Of a stretch of DNA of 64,000 nt, positions 38,438 to 49,587 are shown piece by piece. Below the pieces are notes generated by a model that was given only the letters and a program-made list of their open reading frames with translations, ran no database searches and was not told the origin of the DNA. Position 1 is the first letter of the stretch; each line of letters begins with the position of its first letter. The stretch lies in NCBI RefSeq assembly GCF_004522215.1, contig NZ_SDLR01000002.1, positions 620,001-684,000 of the forward strand, in the 5' to 3' direction. The translations under genes and the position numbers were made by a program. The stretch is from Ammoniphilus sp. YIM 78166 (GTDB lineage: Bacteria; Bacillota; Bacilli; Aneurinibacillales; RAOX-1).

Positions 38438-39679
38438 ATGAAAAATCGTGTCGTCATTACCGGAATGGGCGTTATTTCTCCGATTGGGAAGTCAGTCGAA
38501 GAGTTTTGGGGAAATTTATTAGCTGGGAAATCTGGCGTTGATCATATAACTTCATTTGATGTATCGGACTATCCGACGCAGATTGCTGCGGAAGTCAAAG
38601 ACTTTAATCCAGAAGAATTCATGGAGAAAAAAGATGTAAAACGTACCGATCGTTTTGTTCAATTTGCCATTGCTGCCGGGAAACTAGCGATGGAAAATGC
38701 CGGTATCAATATGGATGAACTCAACCGTGATCGGGTTGGTGTATATATAGGTTCAGGAATCGGGGGACTTGGCACCTTCGAGGATCAACATCGTACCTTG
38801 ATGGAAAAAGGTCCCAAACGCGTCAGTCCGTTTTTCATTCCGATGATGATTGCCAACATGGGCTCGGGCCAGGTATCCATCGCTTTGGGAGCTAAGGGGC
38901 CAAACAGTGCCGCAGTAACAGCTTGTGCGACGGGAACGAACTCCATCGGTGATGCGTTTAAAATCATTCAGCGGGGAGAAGCAGACGTGATGTTCGCGGG
39001 AGGATCAGAGGCTACGATTCGACCAACGGGGCTTGCTGGATTTTGTTCAGCTAAAGCGATGTCGACTCGCAATGATGAACCGCAAAAGGCGAGCCGGCCG
39101 TTTGATCTGGATCGAGATGGATTCGTTATGGGAGAGGGCTCTGGGGTCTTGGTTCTAGAATCTCTTGAACATGCGAAGAAGCGCGGCGCCAACATCCTAG
39201 CCGAGATCGTGGGATATGGGATGAGCGGAGATGCCCACCACTTAACCATGCCAGCGCCAGAAGGCGAAGGGGCTGCACGATGCATGGCGATGGCCATCCG
39301 AGATGCAGGGATTACACCAGATCAAATTGATTATATTAATGCTCATGGTACCTCAACCGAATACAATGATAAATTTGAGACCATGGCAATCAAAACCGCT
39401 CTCGGTGAACATGCTTATAAAGTGGCCGTCAGCTCAACTAAATCCATGACAGGACACTTGTTAGGGGCAGCAGGTGCGGTGGAAGCGATAGCCTGTGTTC
39501 AAGCTATTCGCGATCAAACCCTTCCTCCGACTATTAACTATGAGACGCCTGATCCAGAGTGCGATTTAGATTATGTTCCGAATGTCCCGCGTAAGGCCAA
39601 AGTGGATATTACGTTATCCAATTCCTTGGGCTTCGGGGGTCATAATGCAACGATTATCATCAAAAAGTTTGAAGAGTAA
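38438..39679 (+). CDS. fabF: beta-ketoacyl-ACP synthase II
   Basis: Elongating condensing enzyme. The nucleophile Cys163 lies in [16 protein letters not shown], and the two catalytic histidines are in [11 protein letters not shown] (near 304) and [16 protein letters not shown] (near 340). At 413 residues it is full length. CTGAGGTGA precedes the ATG. It may be transcribed both from the fap promoter and locally, given the hairpins upstream. rnc follows after 18 bases. Confidence 0.96.
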   Translation: MKNRVVITGMGVISPIGKSVEEFWGNLLAGKSGVDHITSFDVSDYPTQIAAEVKDFNPEEFMEKKDVKRTDRFVQFAIAAGKLAMENAGINMDELNRDRVGVYIGSGIGGLGTFEDQHRTLMEKGPKRVSPFFIPMMIANMGSGQVSIALGAKGPNSAAVTACATGTNSIGDAFKIIQRGEADVMFAGGSEATIRPTGLAGFCSAKAMSTRNDEPQKASRPFDLDRDGFVMGEGSGVLVLESLEHAKKRGANILAEIVGYGMSGDAHHLTMPAPEGEGAARCMAMAIRDAGITPDQIDYINAHGTSTEYNDKFETMAIKTALGEHAYKVAVSSTKSMTGHLLGAAGAVEAIACVQAIRDQTLPPTINYETPDPECDLDYVPNVPRKAKVDITLSNSLGFGGHNATIIIKKFEE

Positions 39680-39697
39680 CTCCTTAGGTGGATAAAC

Positions 39698-40390
39698 GTG
39701 GACTTTCAAAAATTACAAAACACTATCGGTATACAATTTCATAATGAAAAGTTGTTGCGCCAGGCTTTTACTCACTCTTCCTATGTGAATGAACATCGCG
39801 GGAAGCCTTATCAGGACAATGAGCGCTTGGAGTTTTTAGGAGATGCCGTCCTAGAACTGACTGTATCCCAATTTCTCTTTACACACTTCCCTAAGATGTC
39901 CGAAGGGGAGATGACAAAGCTTCGGGCTGCCATTGTTTGTGAACCCTCTCTGGTTCGTTTTGCGGAATCTCTAGAGTTTGGGAAAACGGTCCTGTTAGGA
40001 AAGGGAGAAGAGATGACTGGTGGAAGACAAAGACCTGCTCTTTTAGCGGATGTGTTTGAAGCTTTTATCGGTGCTCTTTATTTAGATCAGGGTTTGCCCA
40101 AGGTGTTTTCCTTTCTCGAGCAGTTTGTCTTTCCTTCGGTTGACCGTGGAGAGTTTATGAAGACGACAGACTATAAGTCTCAGCTCCAGGAGCATGTTCA
40201 GCATGATAATCTTGGAGAGATATCCTATCGCATCATTGAAGAGAAAGGACCGGCCCATAACCGGGAATTCGTTTCCGAGGTACTGCTGAATGGAGTCTCC
40301 ATGGGAACAGGCCGAGGTCGCTCAAAAAAAGAAGCGGAGCAACATGCTGCAGCGGTCGCAATCGAAAAACTGGGGATCAAACGTAAATGA
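39698..40390 (+). CDS. rnc: ribonuclease III
   Basis: Double-stranded RNA endonuclease that processes rRNA precursors and structured mRNAs. The N-terminal nuclease domain carries the signature [21 protein letters not shown] and a second acidic cluster ([17 protein letters not shown]). The C-terminal dsRNA-binding domain ends [19 protein letters not shown]. Translation starts at GTG after TAGGTGGAT. At 230 residues it is standard. It lies between fabF and smc, as in B. subtilis, apart from the inserted radical SAM gene. Confidence 0.96.
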   Translation: MDFQKLQNTIGIQFHNEKLLRQAFTHSSYVNEHRGKPYQDNERLEFLGDAVLELTVSQFLFTHFPKMSEGEMTKLRAAIVCEPSLVRFAESLEFGKTVLLGKGEEMTGGRQRPALLADVFEAFIGALYLDQGLPKVFSFLEQFVFPSVDRGEFMKTTDYKSQLQEHVQHDNLGEISYRIIEEKGPAHNREFVSEVLLNGVSMGTGRGRSKKEAEQHAAAVAIEKLGIKRK

Positions 40391-40406
40391 AAAGGGAGAG
40401 ATCTAG

Positions 40407-41486
40407 ATGTTACATCGAAGAATAGCCCTATTCGTTCCTCACCAAGGTTGTCCTAAAGATTGCGTGTTTTGTAACCAGTCCCGAATTACGGGCCAGAAGA
40501 GGGAGAACCGACTGACGGAGGAACAGGTTCGACGGACCATTGAAGAGCACCGCGCAACCATACCTCCGGACGCGTTGGTCGAGATCGCGTACTTTGGCGG
40601 CAGCTTTACGGGACTTCCTCGTTCCTATCAGAGAATGCTTCTTGAAGTAGCAAAGGAATACATTGACGCTGGCGTGGTACAGGGCATTCGATTTTCTACA
40701 CGTCCCGACTATATTACGGATTCTATCATGGAGTTCTTGATCCAGTATGGGGTCACTACGATCGAACTGGGGACGCAATCGCTAGATGACACGGTTCTCG
40801 AACTTTCTGCGCGCGGACACTCGGCAGCTCAAGTGAAAAAGGCGGTAGAGACGATACGCAAGTATCCGGGGATCGAAGTAGGTCTCCAACTTCTTCCGGG
40901 TCTCCCGGGCGATTCAAAAGAGCTAGTGATGGAAACCGTGCAAAAGGCCATCTCGCTTCAACCCGATTTTGTTCGAATCTATCCGGCCCTTGTCATTGCA
41001 GGGACTGAATTGGAGTGGCTGTTTCATACGAAGCAATATGTCCCTCTCACACTAGAAGAAGCGATTGATCTAGTTGCGGGCATGTGGGTTGAATTTATGC
41101 AAGCGGACATTCCTGTGATTCGAATGGGATTGCATTCTTCTGAGGATCTCCGGACGGAAGGGACGATTATCGCAGGACCCTTCCACCCTTCTTTTCGACA
41201 GCTTGTAGAAGCTAAGTTATATGCAGATCTACTTGATCTCGTTAAACAAGAGGTAGACCCTAAAGAAATCAAAAAAGTAACTCTTCATCCAGCGGATGAA
41301 ACCGCTCTTCGCGGATCAAAGGGAGGGAATTGGAAGGGCTTTGTGAAGCAATGCTCCCCAAACATTCCTTTGCTTGAATTCAACTCTTCTCTCCACCGTC
41401 ACATGATTGAAGTCAGTATGAGGGACGGTCAGGTTATCTCATATCGCTTGTCTGCCTTAGCAGATCTAGAATCCAGTTTTCTCTAA
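40407..41486 (+). CDS. Elp3-like radical SAM protein without acetyltransferase domain
   Basis: A 359-residue radical SAM protein of the Elp3/YhcC superfamily. The cluster motif C15-x3-C19-x2-C22 lies in PHQGCPKDCVFCNQ. GGSFTGLP and the segment TIELGTQSLDDTVLELSARGH resemble the Elp3 core, as does GLQLLPGLPGDS. The C-terminal third (about 260-359) is not a GNAT acetyltransferase, so it is not a full Elp3, and its substrate is unknown. AGGGAGAG precedes the ATG. It lies between rnc and smc, a place where B. subtilis has nothing. Confidence 0.85.
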   Translation: MLHRRIALFVPHQGCPKDCVFCNQSRITGQKRENRLTEEQVRRTIEEHRATIPPDALVEIAYFGGSFTGLPRSYQRMLLEVAKEYIDAGVVQGIRFSTRPDYITDSIMEFLIQYGVTTIELGTQSLDDTVLELSARGHSAAQVKKAVETIRKYPGIEVGLQLLPGLPGDSKELVMETVQKAISLQPDFVRIYPALVIAGTELEWLFHTKQYVPLTLEEAIDLVAGMWVEFMQADIPVIRMGLHSSEDLRTEGTIIAGPFHPSFRQLVEAKLYADLLDLVKQEVDPKEIKKVTLHPADETALRGSKGGNWKGFVKQCSPNIPLLEFNSSLHRHMIEVSMRDGQVISYRLSALADLESSFL

Positions 41487-41600
41487 GCTGGGTTCTTTGT
41501 CTTTTTTCATACAAAGTATGATAAAATAATCAAGTCCAACGAAGAGTTCATCTTAGGCTCGAGCATCTGAGAGATTACATACAGGGTAGGGGGAAGGAAC

Positions 41601-44600
41601 ATGTACTTAAAACGCCTAGAATTAATAGGCTTTAAATCCTTTGCCAACCGGACGGAACTGGAGTTTGTACCAGGAGTAACGGCCGTGGTAGGGCCGAATG
41701 GAAGCGGAAAAAGCAACATCTCCGATTCGATTCGCTGGGTCTTAGGCGAGCAGAGTGCAAAGTCTTTGCGTGGAAGCAAGATGGAAGACATCATCTTTGC
41801 AGGCAGCGACACTCGTAAACCAGTGAATTACTGCGAGGTGTCCTTGACCTTAGACAATTCCGATCATACGCTGAAGATCGATTATAGTGAAGTCACCATT
41901 ACGCGTCGAGTGTATCGTTCTGGTGACAGTGAGTACTACATAAATAAGCAGTCTTGTCGACTTCGAGACATTGTGGAATTGTTTATGGATACAGGTGTAG
42001 GAAAGGAAGCTTACTCGATTATTGGGCAAGGCCGGATTGAGGAAATTCTGAGCACGAAGTCGGAAGACAGGCGCGGGATATTCGAGGAAGCTGCCGGAAT
42101 TGTAAAATATAAGGCACGCAAAAAAGAAGCAGAAAAGAAGCTTGACGATACCGAGGCTAATCTAGTACGGATCGCGGATATCATCGCAGAGATCTCCGAG
42201 CAAATTGACCCCCTAAAGGAACAAGCGGAGAAAGCGAACCATTATTTAGTTTTGAAGGAAAACTTAAAGGAACAAGAGATTGGTCTATACGTCCATCAAA
42301 TAGAAGATTTAAATCAATCATGGAATGAAACCAAGAAGCTCGTGCTGCAACTGAAAGAACAGCATGCCGTCCATTCTTCCTCATTGAGTTCGACTGATGC
42401 TCAGTTGTCTAGCTGGCGCTGGAAAATGAACGAGCAAGATCAGACGCTGGAAGAGTGGCAGGTCAAGCTTTTAAACGTCAGTGAAGAAGTAGAAAAAACG
42501 GAAGGAAAGCGCGAAGTATTAAAGGAGCGCAAAAAGAATGTAAGGGAAAATCATAAGTTAACGAAAGACAAGCAGGTGCAGCTCCATGCTCGCATGGAGG
42601 AGCTATCCCGCCAGATTTCCGTTGAAGAAGAACGTTTGACTGGCCTTCGGGCGGAAGAAAAGGTCGTTCATCAAGAGTTAAAAAACCAAGAGGGACTCCT
42701 GCAGGATGTAACGAAGGGCCTAGAAACCGACGTCGAGCAGCTAAAAAGCGATTATATTGAGCTGTTGAATCGGGTAGCCTCCACGAAAAACGACTTAAGA
42801 CATTGTCAGCAGGCAATGGAAACAGCAGGAAAAAGAAAGCTAAAGCTTCAGGAGCAGCTTGACTTACTCTCTGAAGCACAACGGGAGCTCTTGACCAGGA
42901 AAGGGAAGACAGAGGAGGAAGTGACAGCTACCGTTACTGCTCTGGAGAACTGCTTGGCAGACTATAAGGCGCTTGCCGGTAGTTATAAAGAAAAGCAAGC
43001 CAAGCGAGAGCAGCAATCTCAAACCCTACGAAAGCTAGAGCAAAAGATAGAATCGATTTCCTCGCGCCGAGACGTTTTGCAAGAAATGCAATCGGCTTTC
43101 ACCGGTTTCATGCAAGGGGTCAAGGAAATCTTGAAGGCACGGGAAAACGGCTTCTCTGGCATCCATGGGGCGGTGGCCGAGCTAGTTATTGTTCCTACGC
43201 AATATGAGACAGCACTAGAAGTGGCGTTAGGCGGAGCACTGCAGCACGTGGTGGTAGAAAATGAAGCATCCGGAAGAAAAGCGATCCAGTGGCTTAAGGA
43301 AAACCGATTGGGCCGAGCAACCTTTCTTCCTCTGGACGTTATCCGCTCCCGGAGAATCTCATCCCAGGATGAATCCATGCTGAATCAGCAAAAAGGTATT
43401 GTAGGCATTGCGTCAGATTTGGTTCAATGCGAGAAAAAGTATCGACATGTCGTCGAAAATCTTTTAGGTTCGGTCATTGTGACCGAAACATTAGAGCAGG
43501 CGAACCAGGCTGCCCGAAAAACAGGGTATCGCTACCGTTTTGTAACGGTTGAGGGGGATGTAGTAAATCCCGGAGGAGCCATGACCGGTGGAACGGTTCA
43601 GCAGAAGAGCACCAATCTTCTAGGACGAAACCGTCAATTGGAAGAACTCGAGCTGGCTTTACAAGAAGGCTCCTCACAGAGAGCCTTCTTAGTAGAAGAA
43701 TTACTGAAACTCGACCAAGAAATTTCCGCTCAGAAGACCAAAGAAGACGAACTGAGACGATTGGGTGAGCAGTATCGATTACAGGAACAGGGAGCCAAAA
43801 ATAAACTGAATCAGATTGAGGCAGAAAGCCGTAATCAAGCCGACCGCTTGAAGGTGGTCCAGCAGGATCTAGCCAGTGCTCACGCAGAGGCCTCAGAGCT
43901 TCAAGAAAAAGAACATCAGCTCATTCAGCTATTGGAAGACTGGGCGAAAGAAGAACTGGATTACAAGCAACAGATCAGTGATATTGAGGCTCATCGCAAC
44001 CAGCTTCAGCATAGCAAAGAAGAGTTCGCAAGCGTGATCACAGAATTAAAGGTCAGGTCAGCAGAGCTCCGCAAGCAGCAAGAGTCCGTTCACACGATAA
44101 TCCAAAGAGTCAAAGAAGAATATAATACCGTTCAAAACGAGTGGAAAAGCGGAGAAGACTATCTTAAGAATCTAGCCGATTTAATTGAAGGAAATCTGGA
44201 TGGTGAAGAACAGCTTGATCGGATGATTCAAGAGTACCGCAAGGAAAAGGAAGGGATCGGTCAGCAGATCCTTCTTCTAAAAAAGGAACGCACGGAAACA
44301 ATGCAGCACATTGATAAGTTTGAGGCAGAGGCCAAGGTTAGCCGAAAACAGCTGAAGGAACTCGAGGATCGTCTTCATAAAGAAGAAGTCAAGGCCGGTC
44401 GCTTCGATGTGGAGCTAGATAATGTCCTACAGAAGCTGCAGGAAGACTATGAGCTCTCTTATGAATTAGCGAAAGAAATGGTTGAACTCCCCGAGAACCC
44501 GAAGGAAACAGGAGAGCTGGTTGCCAAGCTAAAAAAACAGATACAAGCCTTGGGTGTCGTGAATCTGGGGGCCATTGAGGAATATGAAAGACAATTTGAG

Positions 44601-45173
44601 CGCCTCGAATTCTTATCCAGTCAAAGCCGAGATCTAGAAGAAGCGAAGCAGACGCTTTATCAAGTGATTCAAGACATTGACGATGAAATGTCCAGAAGAT
44701 TTCTTGAGACCTTTGAACAAATTCGGACCGAGTTCCAACAAGTGTTCACTCATTTATTCGTAGGAGGGAGAGCTGACCTGCAGCTTTCAGATCCTACTCG
44801 TATATTAACGACTGGAATTGATATCGTAGCTCAGCCTCCAGGTAAGAAACTGCAAACGTTAGGGCTTCTTTCCGGAGGAGAAAAAGCGCTGACCGCCATC
44901 GCTCTGTTGTTTGCTATTTTACGTATTAAGCCTGTCCCATTCTGTGTCCTCGATGAAGTAGAGGCGGCGCTTGATGACGCCAATGTTTATCGGTTTGCTG
45001 AATATCTTCGTCATTTTAGCGGTCAAACCCAATTTATTTGCGTTACACACCGTAAGGGTACGATGGAGGGAGCGGACGTTCTCTATGGGGTGACCATGCA
45101 GGAATTTGGCGTATCGAAGCTCGTATCTGTAAAATTAGAAGATAAGTCGCTGATCTCGGAGACCGCGTCTTGA
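41601..45173 (+). CDS. smc: chromosome segregation SMC protein
   Basis: ATPase that, with ScpA and ScpB, extrudes DNA loops and organises replicated chromosomes. The N-terminal Walker A is GPNGSGKSN (32-40). Two long coiled coils (about 170-500 and 680-1010) flank the hinge (about 510-660, with the segments [13 protein letters not shown] and PGGAMTGG). The C-terminal ABC signature LSGGEKAL and Walker [15 protein letters not shown] are near 1090 and 1115. At 1190 residues it is full length. AGGGGGAAGG precedes the ATG. ftsY follows 29 bases later. Confidence 0.97.
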   Translation: MYLKRLELIGFKSFANRTELEFVPGVTAVVGPNGSGKSNISDSIRWVLGEQSAKSLRGSKMEDIIFAGSDTRKPVNYCEVSLTLDNSDHTLKIDYSEVTITRRVYRSGDSEYYINKQSCRLRDIVELFMDTGVGKEAYSIIGQGRIEEILSTKSEDRRGIFEEAAGIVKYKARKKEAEKKLDDTEANLVRIADIIAEISEQIDPLKEQAEKANHYLVLKENLKEQEIGLYVHQIEDLNQSWNETKKLVLQLKEQHAVHSSSLSSTDAQLSSWRWKMNEQDQTLEEWQVKLLNVSEEVEKTEGKREVLKERKKNVRENHKLTKDKQVQLHARMEELSRQISVEEERLTGLRAEEKVVHQELKNQEGLLQDVTKGLETDVEQLKSDYIELLNRVASTKNDLRHCQQAMETAGKRKLKLQEQLDLLSEAQRELLTRKGKTEEEVTATVTALENCLADYKALAGSYKEKQAKREQQSQTLRKLEQKIESISSRRDVLQEMQSAFTGFMQGVKEILKARENGFSGIHGAVAELVIVPTQYETALEVALGGALQHVVVENEASGRKAIQWLKENRLGRATFLPLDVIRSRRISSQDESMLNQQKGIVGIASDLVQCEKKYRHVVENLLGSVIVTETLEQANQAARKTGYRYRFVTVEGDVVNPGGAMTGGTVQQKSTNLLGRNRQLEELELALQEGSSQRAFLVEELLKLDQEISAQKTKEDELRRLGEQYRLQEQGAKNKLNQIEAESRNQADRLKVVQQDLASAHAEASELQEKEHQLIQLLEDWAKEELDYKQQISDIEAHRNQLQHSKEEFASVITELKVRSAELRKQQESVHTIIQRVKEEYNTVQNEWKSGEDYLKNLADLIEGNLDGEEQLDRMIQEYRKEKEGIGQQILLLKKERTETMQHIDKFEAEAKVSRKQLKELEDRLHKEEVKAGRFDVELDNVLQKLQEDYELSYELAKEMVELPENPKETGELVAKLKKQIQALGVVNLGAIEEYERQFERLEFLSSQSRDLEEAKQTLYQVIQDIDDEMSRRFLETFEQIRTEFQQVFTHLFVGGRADLQLSDPTRILTTGIDIVAQPPGKKLQTLGLLSGGEKALTAIALLFAILRIKPVPFCVLDEVEAALDDANVYRFAEYLRHFSGQTQFICVTHRKGTMEGADVLYGVTMQEFGVSKLVSVKLEDKSLISETAS

Positions 45174-45202
45174 TCCTAAGGATGATCTAAGGAGGAAGTT
45201 GG

Positions 45203-46201
45203 ATGAGTTTTTTTAAGAAGCTAAAAGAAAAGATCTCTCAAAAAACCGAAGAAGTAACGGTCAAGTTTAAAGAGGGACTAACCAAAACTCGTGATGCCGT
45301 TGTAGGCAAAGTGGAAGACTTAGTTCGCCGATACAAAAAAATTGATGAAGAATTTTTCGAGGAGTTAGAGGAGATTTTGATTTCCGCCGACGTTGGCGTC
45401 AATACCGTTATGGAGCTCGTGGACGATTTGCGAAAGGAGGCGAAAAAGCAGAAAATTGAAGATGCTCTAGCCCTCAAGCCCTTGATCTCTGAAAAGCTAG
45501 TAGGGCTATTCCAAGAGAATGCCACGGATTATGGATTAAATATCCAAGAAGGCAGATTGACTATTATCATGTTTGTAGGCGTAAATGGAGTGGGCAAAAC
45601 GACAACGATCGGTAAAATGGCCCATATGTTTAAGCAACAGGGAAAAAAGGTGCTGTTAGCTGCGGGGGACACCTTTAGAGCAGGCGCGATTGAGCAATTG
45701 GAAGTTTGGGGTCAGCGAGTCGGGGTGGAAGTCGTCAAACACCAGGCAGGCGCAGATCCAGCGGCGGTCGTGTACGATGCCATCCACGCGGCGCGTTCTC
45801 GTGGAGTCGATATTCTTTTGTGTGATACGGCTGGAAGGCTGCAAAATAAAGTCAACTTGATGGAGGAGCTAAATAAGGTGTATCGTGTCATCGCCCGCGA
45901 AGTTCCGGATGCTCCCCATGAAACGTTGCTTGTGCTGGATGCCACCACGGGACAGAATGCCATGAATCAGGCGCGTGCTTTTGGCGAAGCGACGAAGGTT
46001 TCCGGCATTGTTTTAACTAAATTGGATGGAACGGCAAAGGGCGGAATTGTTATTGCGATAAGCAATGAGTTAAAAACGCCAGTGAAGTATGTCGGATTGG
46101 GTGAAAAGATGGATGACCTGCAGCCATTTGATCCGGAGCAATTTGTTCATGCCTTATTTACCGGATTTATGGAAGAAACACAGGTGGAGGAAAACTCGTA
46201 A
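45203..46201 (+). CDS. ftsY: signal recognition particle receptor FtsY
   Basis: Membrane-associated GTPase that receives SRP-ribosome complexes. An N-terminal amphipathic, lysine-rich helix ([18 protein letters not shown]) replaces the long acidic domain of enterobacterial FtsY. The NG domain follows with [32 protein letters not shown] and [10 protein letters not shown]. At 332 residues it is typical for Gram-positive bacteria. The partner SRP protein Ffh is encoded just downstream. Confidence 0.97.
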   Translation: MSFFKKLKEKISQKTEEVTVKFKEGLTKTRDAVVGKVEDLVRRYKKIDEEFFEELEEILISADVGVNTVMELVDDLRKEAKKQKIEDALALKPLISEKLVGLFQENATDYGLNIQEGRLTIIMFVGVNGVGKTTTIGKMAHMFKQQGKKVLLAAGDTFRAGAIEQLEVWGQRVGVEVVKHQAGADPAAVVYDAIHAARSRGVDILLCDTAGRLQNKVNLMEELNKVYRVIAREVPDAPHETLLVLDATTGQNAMNQARAFGEATKVSGIVLTKLDGTAKGGIVIAISNELKTPVKYVGLGEKMDDLQPFDPEQFVHALFTGFMEETQVEENS

Positions 46202-46211
46202 AGCTTTTTTC

Positions 46212-46240
46212 TTGACAATCGTTTGTAAGATAGGTATTAT
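46212..46240 (+). promoter_or_regulatory. sigma-A promoter of ylxM-ffh
   Basis: Perfect TTGACA (46212-46217) and TATTAT (46235-46240) with a 17-base spacer. An overlapping TATAAT lies three bases further at a 20-base spacing. About 65 bases before the ylxM start. Confidence 0.7.
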
Positions 46241-46306
46241 AATTTCCTGTAAAGAATTTTTCTTGCAAGAAGGCTAAAACCAACTCTATGGGATTAGGGG
46301 AAGACA

Positions 46307-46660
46307 ATGCTCGAGAAAACGAATCGGGTAAACATGCTGTTCGACTTCTATGGACCCTTACTAAAGGACAGGCAAAGGCAGTTCCTTGAGATGTATTATC
46401 GAGAGGATTTGACCTTGAGTGAGATTGCAGAGCTCATGGAAGTAACACGGCAAGCGGTGTACGACCAGGTGAAACGAACGGAATCCGTTCTGGAACAATA
46501 TGAGGAGAAACTCCAACTGCTGTCCCGTTTCCAAGAGAGACAATCTCGTATTGGTCGGCTGTTGAGCCTGGTTGATTCAGATTCTACTGACTGGGATCAG
46601 GAACGCATTCGGACTTTAGTGAAGGAACTAGCTGAGTTGGAATGGAATGAGGAGGCATAG
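46307..46660 (+). CDS. ylxM: YlxM-family helix-turn-helix protein, SRP-associated
   Basis: A 117-residue protein of the YlxM/p13 family, nearly always encoded immediately before ffh. The sigma-70 region 4-like helix-turn-helix is visible as LTLSEIAELMEVTRQAVYDQ (near 36-55). Relatives have been described as stimulating the SRP GTPase cycle or as transcription regulators; the role here is not shown. AGGGGAAG precedes the ATG. ffh begins one base after its stop, suggesting coupling. Confidence 0.93.
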   Translation: MLEKTNRVNMLFDFYGPLLKDRQRQFLEMYYREDLTLSEIAELMEVTRQAVYDQVKRTESVLEQYEEKLQLLSRFQERQSRIGRLLSLVDSDSTDWDQERIRTLVKELAELEWNEEA

Positions 46661-46661
46661 C

Positions 46662-48023
46662 ATGGCCTTTGAAAGTTTAGCCAATCGTCTGCAAGCCACC
46701 TTTGATCGCTTGCGAGGAAAAGGCAAAGTGACCGAAGATGATGTCAATGACATGATGCGGGAAGTACGCCTGGCCTTGCTGGAAGCAGACGTTAACTTTA
46801 AAGTTGTAAAAGAATTCGTGGCTAAGGTAAAGGAAAGAGCAGTAGGACAAGAAGTCCTTAAGAGCTTAAGCCCTGGCCAGCAAGTCATTAAAGTGGTGAA
46901 TGATGAACTGACTCAGCTGATGGGTGGAGAGCAAAGTAAGATTGCCCACTCGAATAAGCCGCCGACTGTCATTATGATGGTAGGACTGCAAGGGGCAGGG
47001 AAAACCACGACCACAGGTAAGCTTGCTAAATATCTTTTGAAGCAAAACCGCAAGCCTTTGCTGGTTGCTGGAGATATCTATCGCCCGGCTGCCATTAAGC
47101 AGCTTCAGGTTTTAGGTGAACAACTGAAGGTTCCTGTATTCTCCCTTGGAGATCAGGTTAGCCCTGTGGAGATTGCTACACAAGCAATAGCCCAGGCGAA
47201 AGCCGACCATAACGACTATGTCCTGATCGATACGGCTGGGCGACTGCATATTGATGAGCATCTCATGGATGAGCTGAAGAATATTAAAGATTCTGTAGGT
47301 CCCCACGAGATCTTGCTTGTTGTGGATGCGATGACCGGACAAGATGCAGTGAATGTAGCGGAGAGCTTTAACAGTCAGTTGGAACTAACCGGGGTTGTAT
47401 TAACGAAGCTAGATGGAGATACAAGAGGTGGAGCTGCTCTATCTGTTAAGGCCGTAACCGGCAAGCCGATTAAGTTTGCGGGTATGGGCGAGAAGATGGA
47501 TGCCTTGGAGCCTTTCCATCCAGATCGAATGGCATCACGCATTTTGGGAATGGGCGATGTTTTATCCTTGATTGAGAAGGCGCAAGCCGCAGTCGATCAA
47601 GATAAAGCAAAGGAAATGGAGCGCAAGCTGCGCAAGGCGGAATTTACGTTCGAAGATTTCCTTGACCAGATGGCACAAGTACGGAAGATGGGGCCTTTAG
47701 AGGACTTATTAGGCATGATTCCCGGCATGAACAAGATGAAGGGGATGAAAGACCTTAAGATCGATGATAAGGCCATCAACCGGGTGGAAGCCATCGTCAA
47801 GTCCATGACCACGCAAGAAAAGCAAAATCCAGAGCTTTTGAAGAGCACAAGCCGAAAAAAGCGGATTGCGAAAGGAAGCGGAACCTCCATCCAGGAAGTC
47901 AACCGATTCTTGAAGCAATTTGAGGATATGCAAAAAATGATGAAACAGTTTGGCAAGATGGCTGATCAAGCCAAGAAGAAAAAAGGCAAAGGAATGTTTG
48001 GTAAATTTCCTTTTATGCCGTAA
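46662..48023 (+). CDS. ffh: signal recognition particle protein Ffh
   Basis: GTPase that binds the SRP RNA and signal sequences. The N domain (1-85) is followed by the G domain with GLQGAGKTTTTGKLAK, DTAGRLHID and TKLDGDTRGGAAL. A methionine-rich M domain (about 300-453) contains the RNA-binding helix-turn-helix (SRKKRIAKGSGTSIQEVN). I chose the ATG at 46662 because GAGGAGG precedes it; the open frame five codons upstream overlaps ylxM. The product is 453 residues. Confidence 0.97.
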   Translation: MAFESLANRLQATFDRLRGKGKVTEDDVNDMMREVRLALLEADVNFKVVKEFVAKVKERAVGQEVLKSLSPGQQVIKVVNDELTQLMGGEQSKIAHSNKPPTVIMMVGLQGAGKTTTTGKLAKYLLKQNRKPLLVAGDIYRPAAIKQLQVLGEQLKVPVFSLGDQVSPVEIATQAIAQAKADHNDYVLIDTAGRLHIDEHLMDELKNIKDSVGPHEILLVVDAMTGQDAVNVAESFNSQLELTGVVLTKLDGDTRGGAALSVKAVTGKPIKFAGMGEKMDALEPFHPDRMASRILGMGDVLSLIEKAQAAVDQDKAKEMERKLRKAEFTFEDFLDQMAQVRKMGPLEDLLGMIPGMNKMKGMKDLKIDDKAINRVEAIVKSMTTQEKQNPELLKSTSRKKRIAKGSGTSIQEVNRFLKQFEDMQKMMKQFGKMADQAKKKKGKGMFGKFPFMP

Positions 48024-48056
48024 AAAAACTAACAACTAATTGGAGGCAAGATTATT

Positions 48057-48329
48057 ATGGCAGTTAAAATTCGTTTAAAGCGTATGGGTGCAAAGAAAAC
48101 TCCTTTCTATCGTGTAGTAGTAGCAGATTCCCGTTCTCCTCGTGATGGACGTTTCATCGAAGAAATCGGATACTACAATCCAGTTGCTCAACCAGCTGTA
48201 GTAAACATCGATCAAGAGAAAGCTGTAAAATGGATGTTGACTGGTGCACAACCAACTGATACGGTTCGCAACTTGTTCAGCAAAGCTGGAATCTTGAAGC
48301 AAGTTCACGAAGCAAAGTACCAGAAGTAA
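48057..48329 (+). CDS. rpsP: 30S ribosomal protein S16
   Basis: A 90-residue S16. The N-terminus [20 protein letters not shown] and the central [18 protein letters not shown] are diagnostic. TTGGAGG precedes the ATG. Codon use (CGT, GTA, GCT) looks adapted for high expression, unlike the flanking genes. Immediately followed by khpA, the conserved rpsP-khpA-ylqD-rimM-trmD-rplS order. Confidence 0.97.
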   Translation: MAVKIRLKRMGAKKTPFYRVVVADSRSPRDGRFIEEIGYYNPVAQPAVVNIDQEKAVKWMLTGAQPTDTVRNLFSKAGILKQVHEAKYQK

Positions 48330-48357
48330 TAGAAGTCCTTAGGGGAGGGAAGTTGGC

Positions 48358-48585
48358 ATGAAAACATTAATTGAAGTCATCGCCAAAGCATTAGTAGATC
48401 ACCCTGGGGAAGTTCACGTCAACGAAGTGGAAAAAGATCGCTTAACCGTTTATGAGCTATCTGTTCATGCAGAGGATATGGGCAAGGTCATTGGCAAGCA
48501 AGGCCGTGTGGCCAAAGCCTTGCGTACTGTTGTAAATGCAGCAGCCGTAAAGGAAAACAAGCGAATTACGATTGATATTGTGTAA
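48358..48585 (+). CDS. khpA: KH-domain RNA-binding protein KhpA (YlqC)
   Basis: A 75-residue single KH-domain protein. The RNA-gripping GxxG loop is visible in VIGKQGRVAKALR (near 42-54). KhpA partners with KhpB in several Firmicutes and affects cell division and RNA stability. AGGGGAGG precedes the ATG. A hairpin with six T follows, before ylqD. Confidence 0.95.
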   Translation: MKTLIEVIAKALVDHPGEVHVNEVEKDRLTVYELSVHAEDMGKVIGKQGRVAKALRTVVNAAAVKENKRITIDIV

Positions 48586-48591
48586 GGAAAC

Positions 48592-48628
48592 AAAGCTGGG
48601 ACCCTTGAGGGAACTCCCGGCTTTTTTG
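48592..48628 (+). terminator. terminator after khpA
   Basis: AAAGCTGGGA and TCCCGGCTTT pair (one T-G pair) around a 13-base loop, followed by TTTT. It probably limits readthrough from rpsP-khpA into ylqD. Confidence 0.7.
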
Positions 48629-48653
48629 TTACCAGTGGAAGGAGGGAGTCCCA

Positions 48654-49061
48654 TTGAAGCTGAAACGGACGGTCTTGCTGAAGATGATTCTTACCCCTGA
48701 TCTAAGAGAAAAGTTGCTGGAAGAGTATAACGGCTATATCAAGAAGTATGAAGTGGAATTGGAGCAGCTTCAATTCCAGAGTAAGAAATTGCTGCAGGAA
48801 GCATTGAAGAAAGGGCCAGATGCTCAAAAAGTCGTACAGGAACGACTACAGAAGGAGTCCGCTGCTCGCAAGGATAAAGTAAAGCACTATAAGGAAATGA
48901 TTCATCAGCTTGCTTTGCTTCCAGATGAAAGCGAGATTCTTCATTCTGAACTTGAAGGCGAAGTCGAAGTAAGTGTAGGTGACCATTGGGATAAACTAAT
49001 GGGCAAGTCAGAAATTATTGTGCGTGATGGAATCATTACTGAAATTCGAAATGGAGGTTAG
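48654..49061 (+). CDS. ylqD: YlqD-family protein
   Basis: A 135-residue protein of the YlqD family, of unknown function, conserved between khpA and rimM in Bacillales. The central part (about 15-90) is a charged coiled coil (KKYEVELEQLQFQSKKLLQE), followed by a short C-terminal beta-rich domain (VEVSVGDHWDKLMGKSEIIV). Translation starts at TTG 48654 after AAGGAGGGAG. rimM follows after three bases. Confidence 0.9.
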   Translation: MKLKRTVLLKMILTPDLREKLLEEYNGYIKKYEVELEQLQFQSKKLLQEALKKGPDAQKVVQERLQKESAARKDKVKHYKEMIHQLALLPDESEILHSELEGEVEVSVGDHWDKLMGKSEIIVRDGIITEIRNGG

Positions 49062-49064
49062 AAC

Positions 49065-49586
49065 GTGAGCAATACCCGCTATTACGAGGTAGGCAAGGTT
49101 GTAAATACCCATGGAATTAAAGGTGAGCTGAAGATACATTCCGTAACCGACTTTCCAGAAGAGCGTTACAGAAAAGGAAGCAAGCTTTTTTTGTTTCATG
49201 ATAACCTGCCACAGCCCTTAACGGTTACGGTGGAAACTGCACGGCTGCAAAAAAATACATACATTGTAAAGTTTAAAGAATACGCGGATATTAACCAAGT
49301 TGAAAAATATAAAGGGGGTTCTTTAAAGGTCCCAGAGGACGAAAGGATCCCGTTAGAAGAAGATGAATTCTATTACGATGATATTATCGGCTGCGAGGTG
49401 TGGACGGACGAAGGAGAGCTCCTCGGCTCTGTGAAAGAGATTATTACCACAGGAGCAAATGATGTATGGGTGGTTAAGATGCAGAATGGGAAGGATGTGC
49501 TCCTACCCTATATCGAGGATTGTATCCTAGAGGTTGACGTGCCTAATCGTAAGATTACCGCGCACGTGATGGAGGGGCTGATTTAG
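49065..49586 (+). CDS. rimM: 16S rRNA processing protein RimM
   Basis: A maturation factor for the 30S head that binds protein S19. An N-terminal RimM domain ([20 protein letters not shown]) and a C-terminal PRC-barrel ([21 protein letters not shown]) are visible. At 173 residues it is full length. GTG start after ATGGAGG. The next gene, trmD, starts one base after the stop codon. Confidence 0.96.
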   Translation: MSNTRYYEVGKVVNTHGIKGELKIHSVTDFPEERYRKGSKLFLFHDNLPQPLTVTVETARLQKNTYIVKFKEYADINQVEKYKGGSLKVPEDERIPLEEDEFYYDDIIGCEVWTDEGELLGSVKEIITTGANDVWVVKMQNGKDVLLPYIEDCILEVDVPNRKITAHVMEGLI

Positions 49587-49587
49587 G

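Noticed and set aside
41487..41600. Promoter before smc with TTGTCT and TATGAT/GATAAA
   Set aside because: No combination of boxes gives a good 16-18 base spacing, and part of it is a small inverted repeat (ATAC/GTAT), so I left it out of the features.
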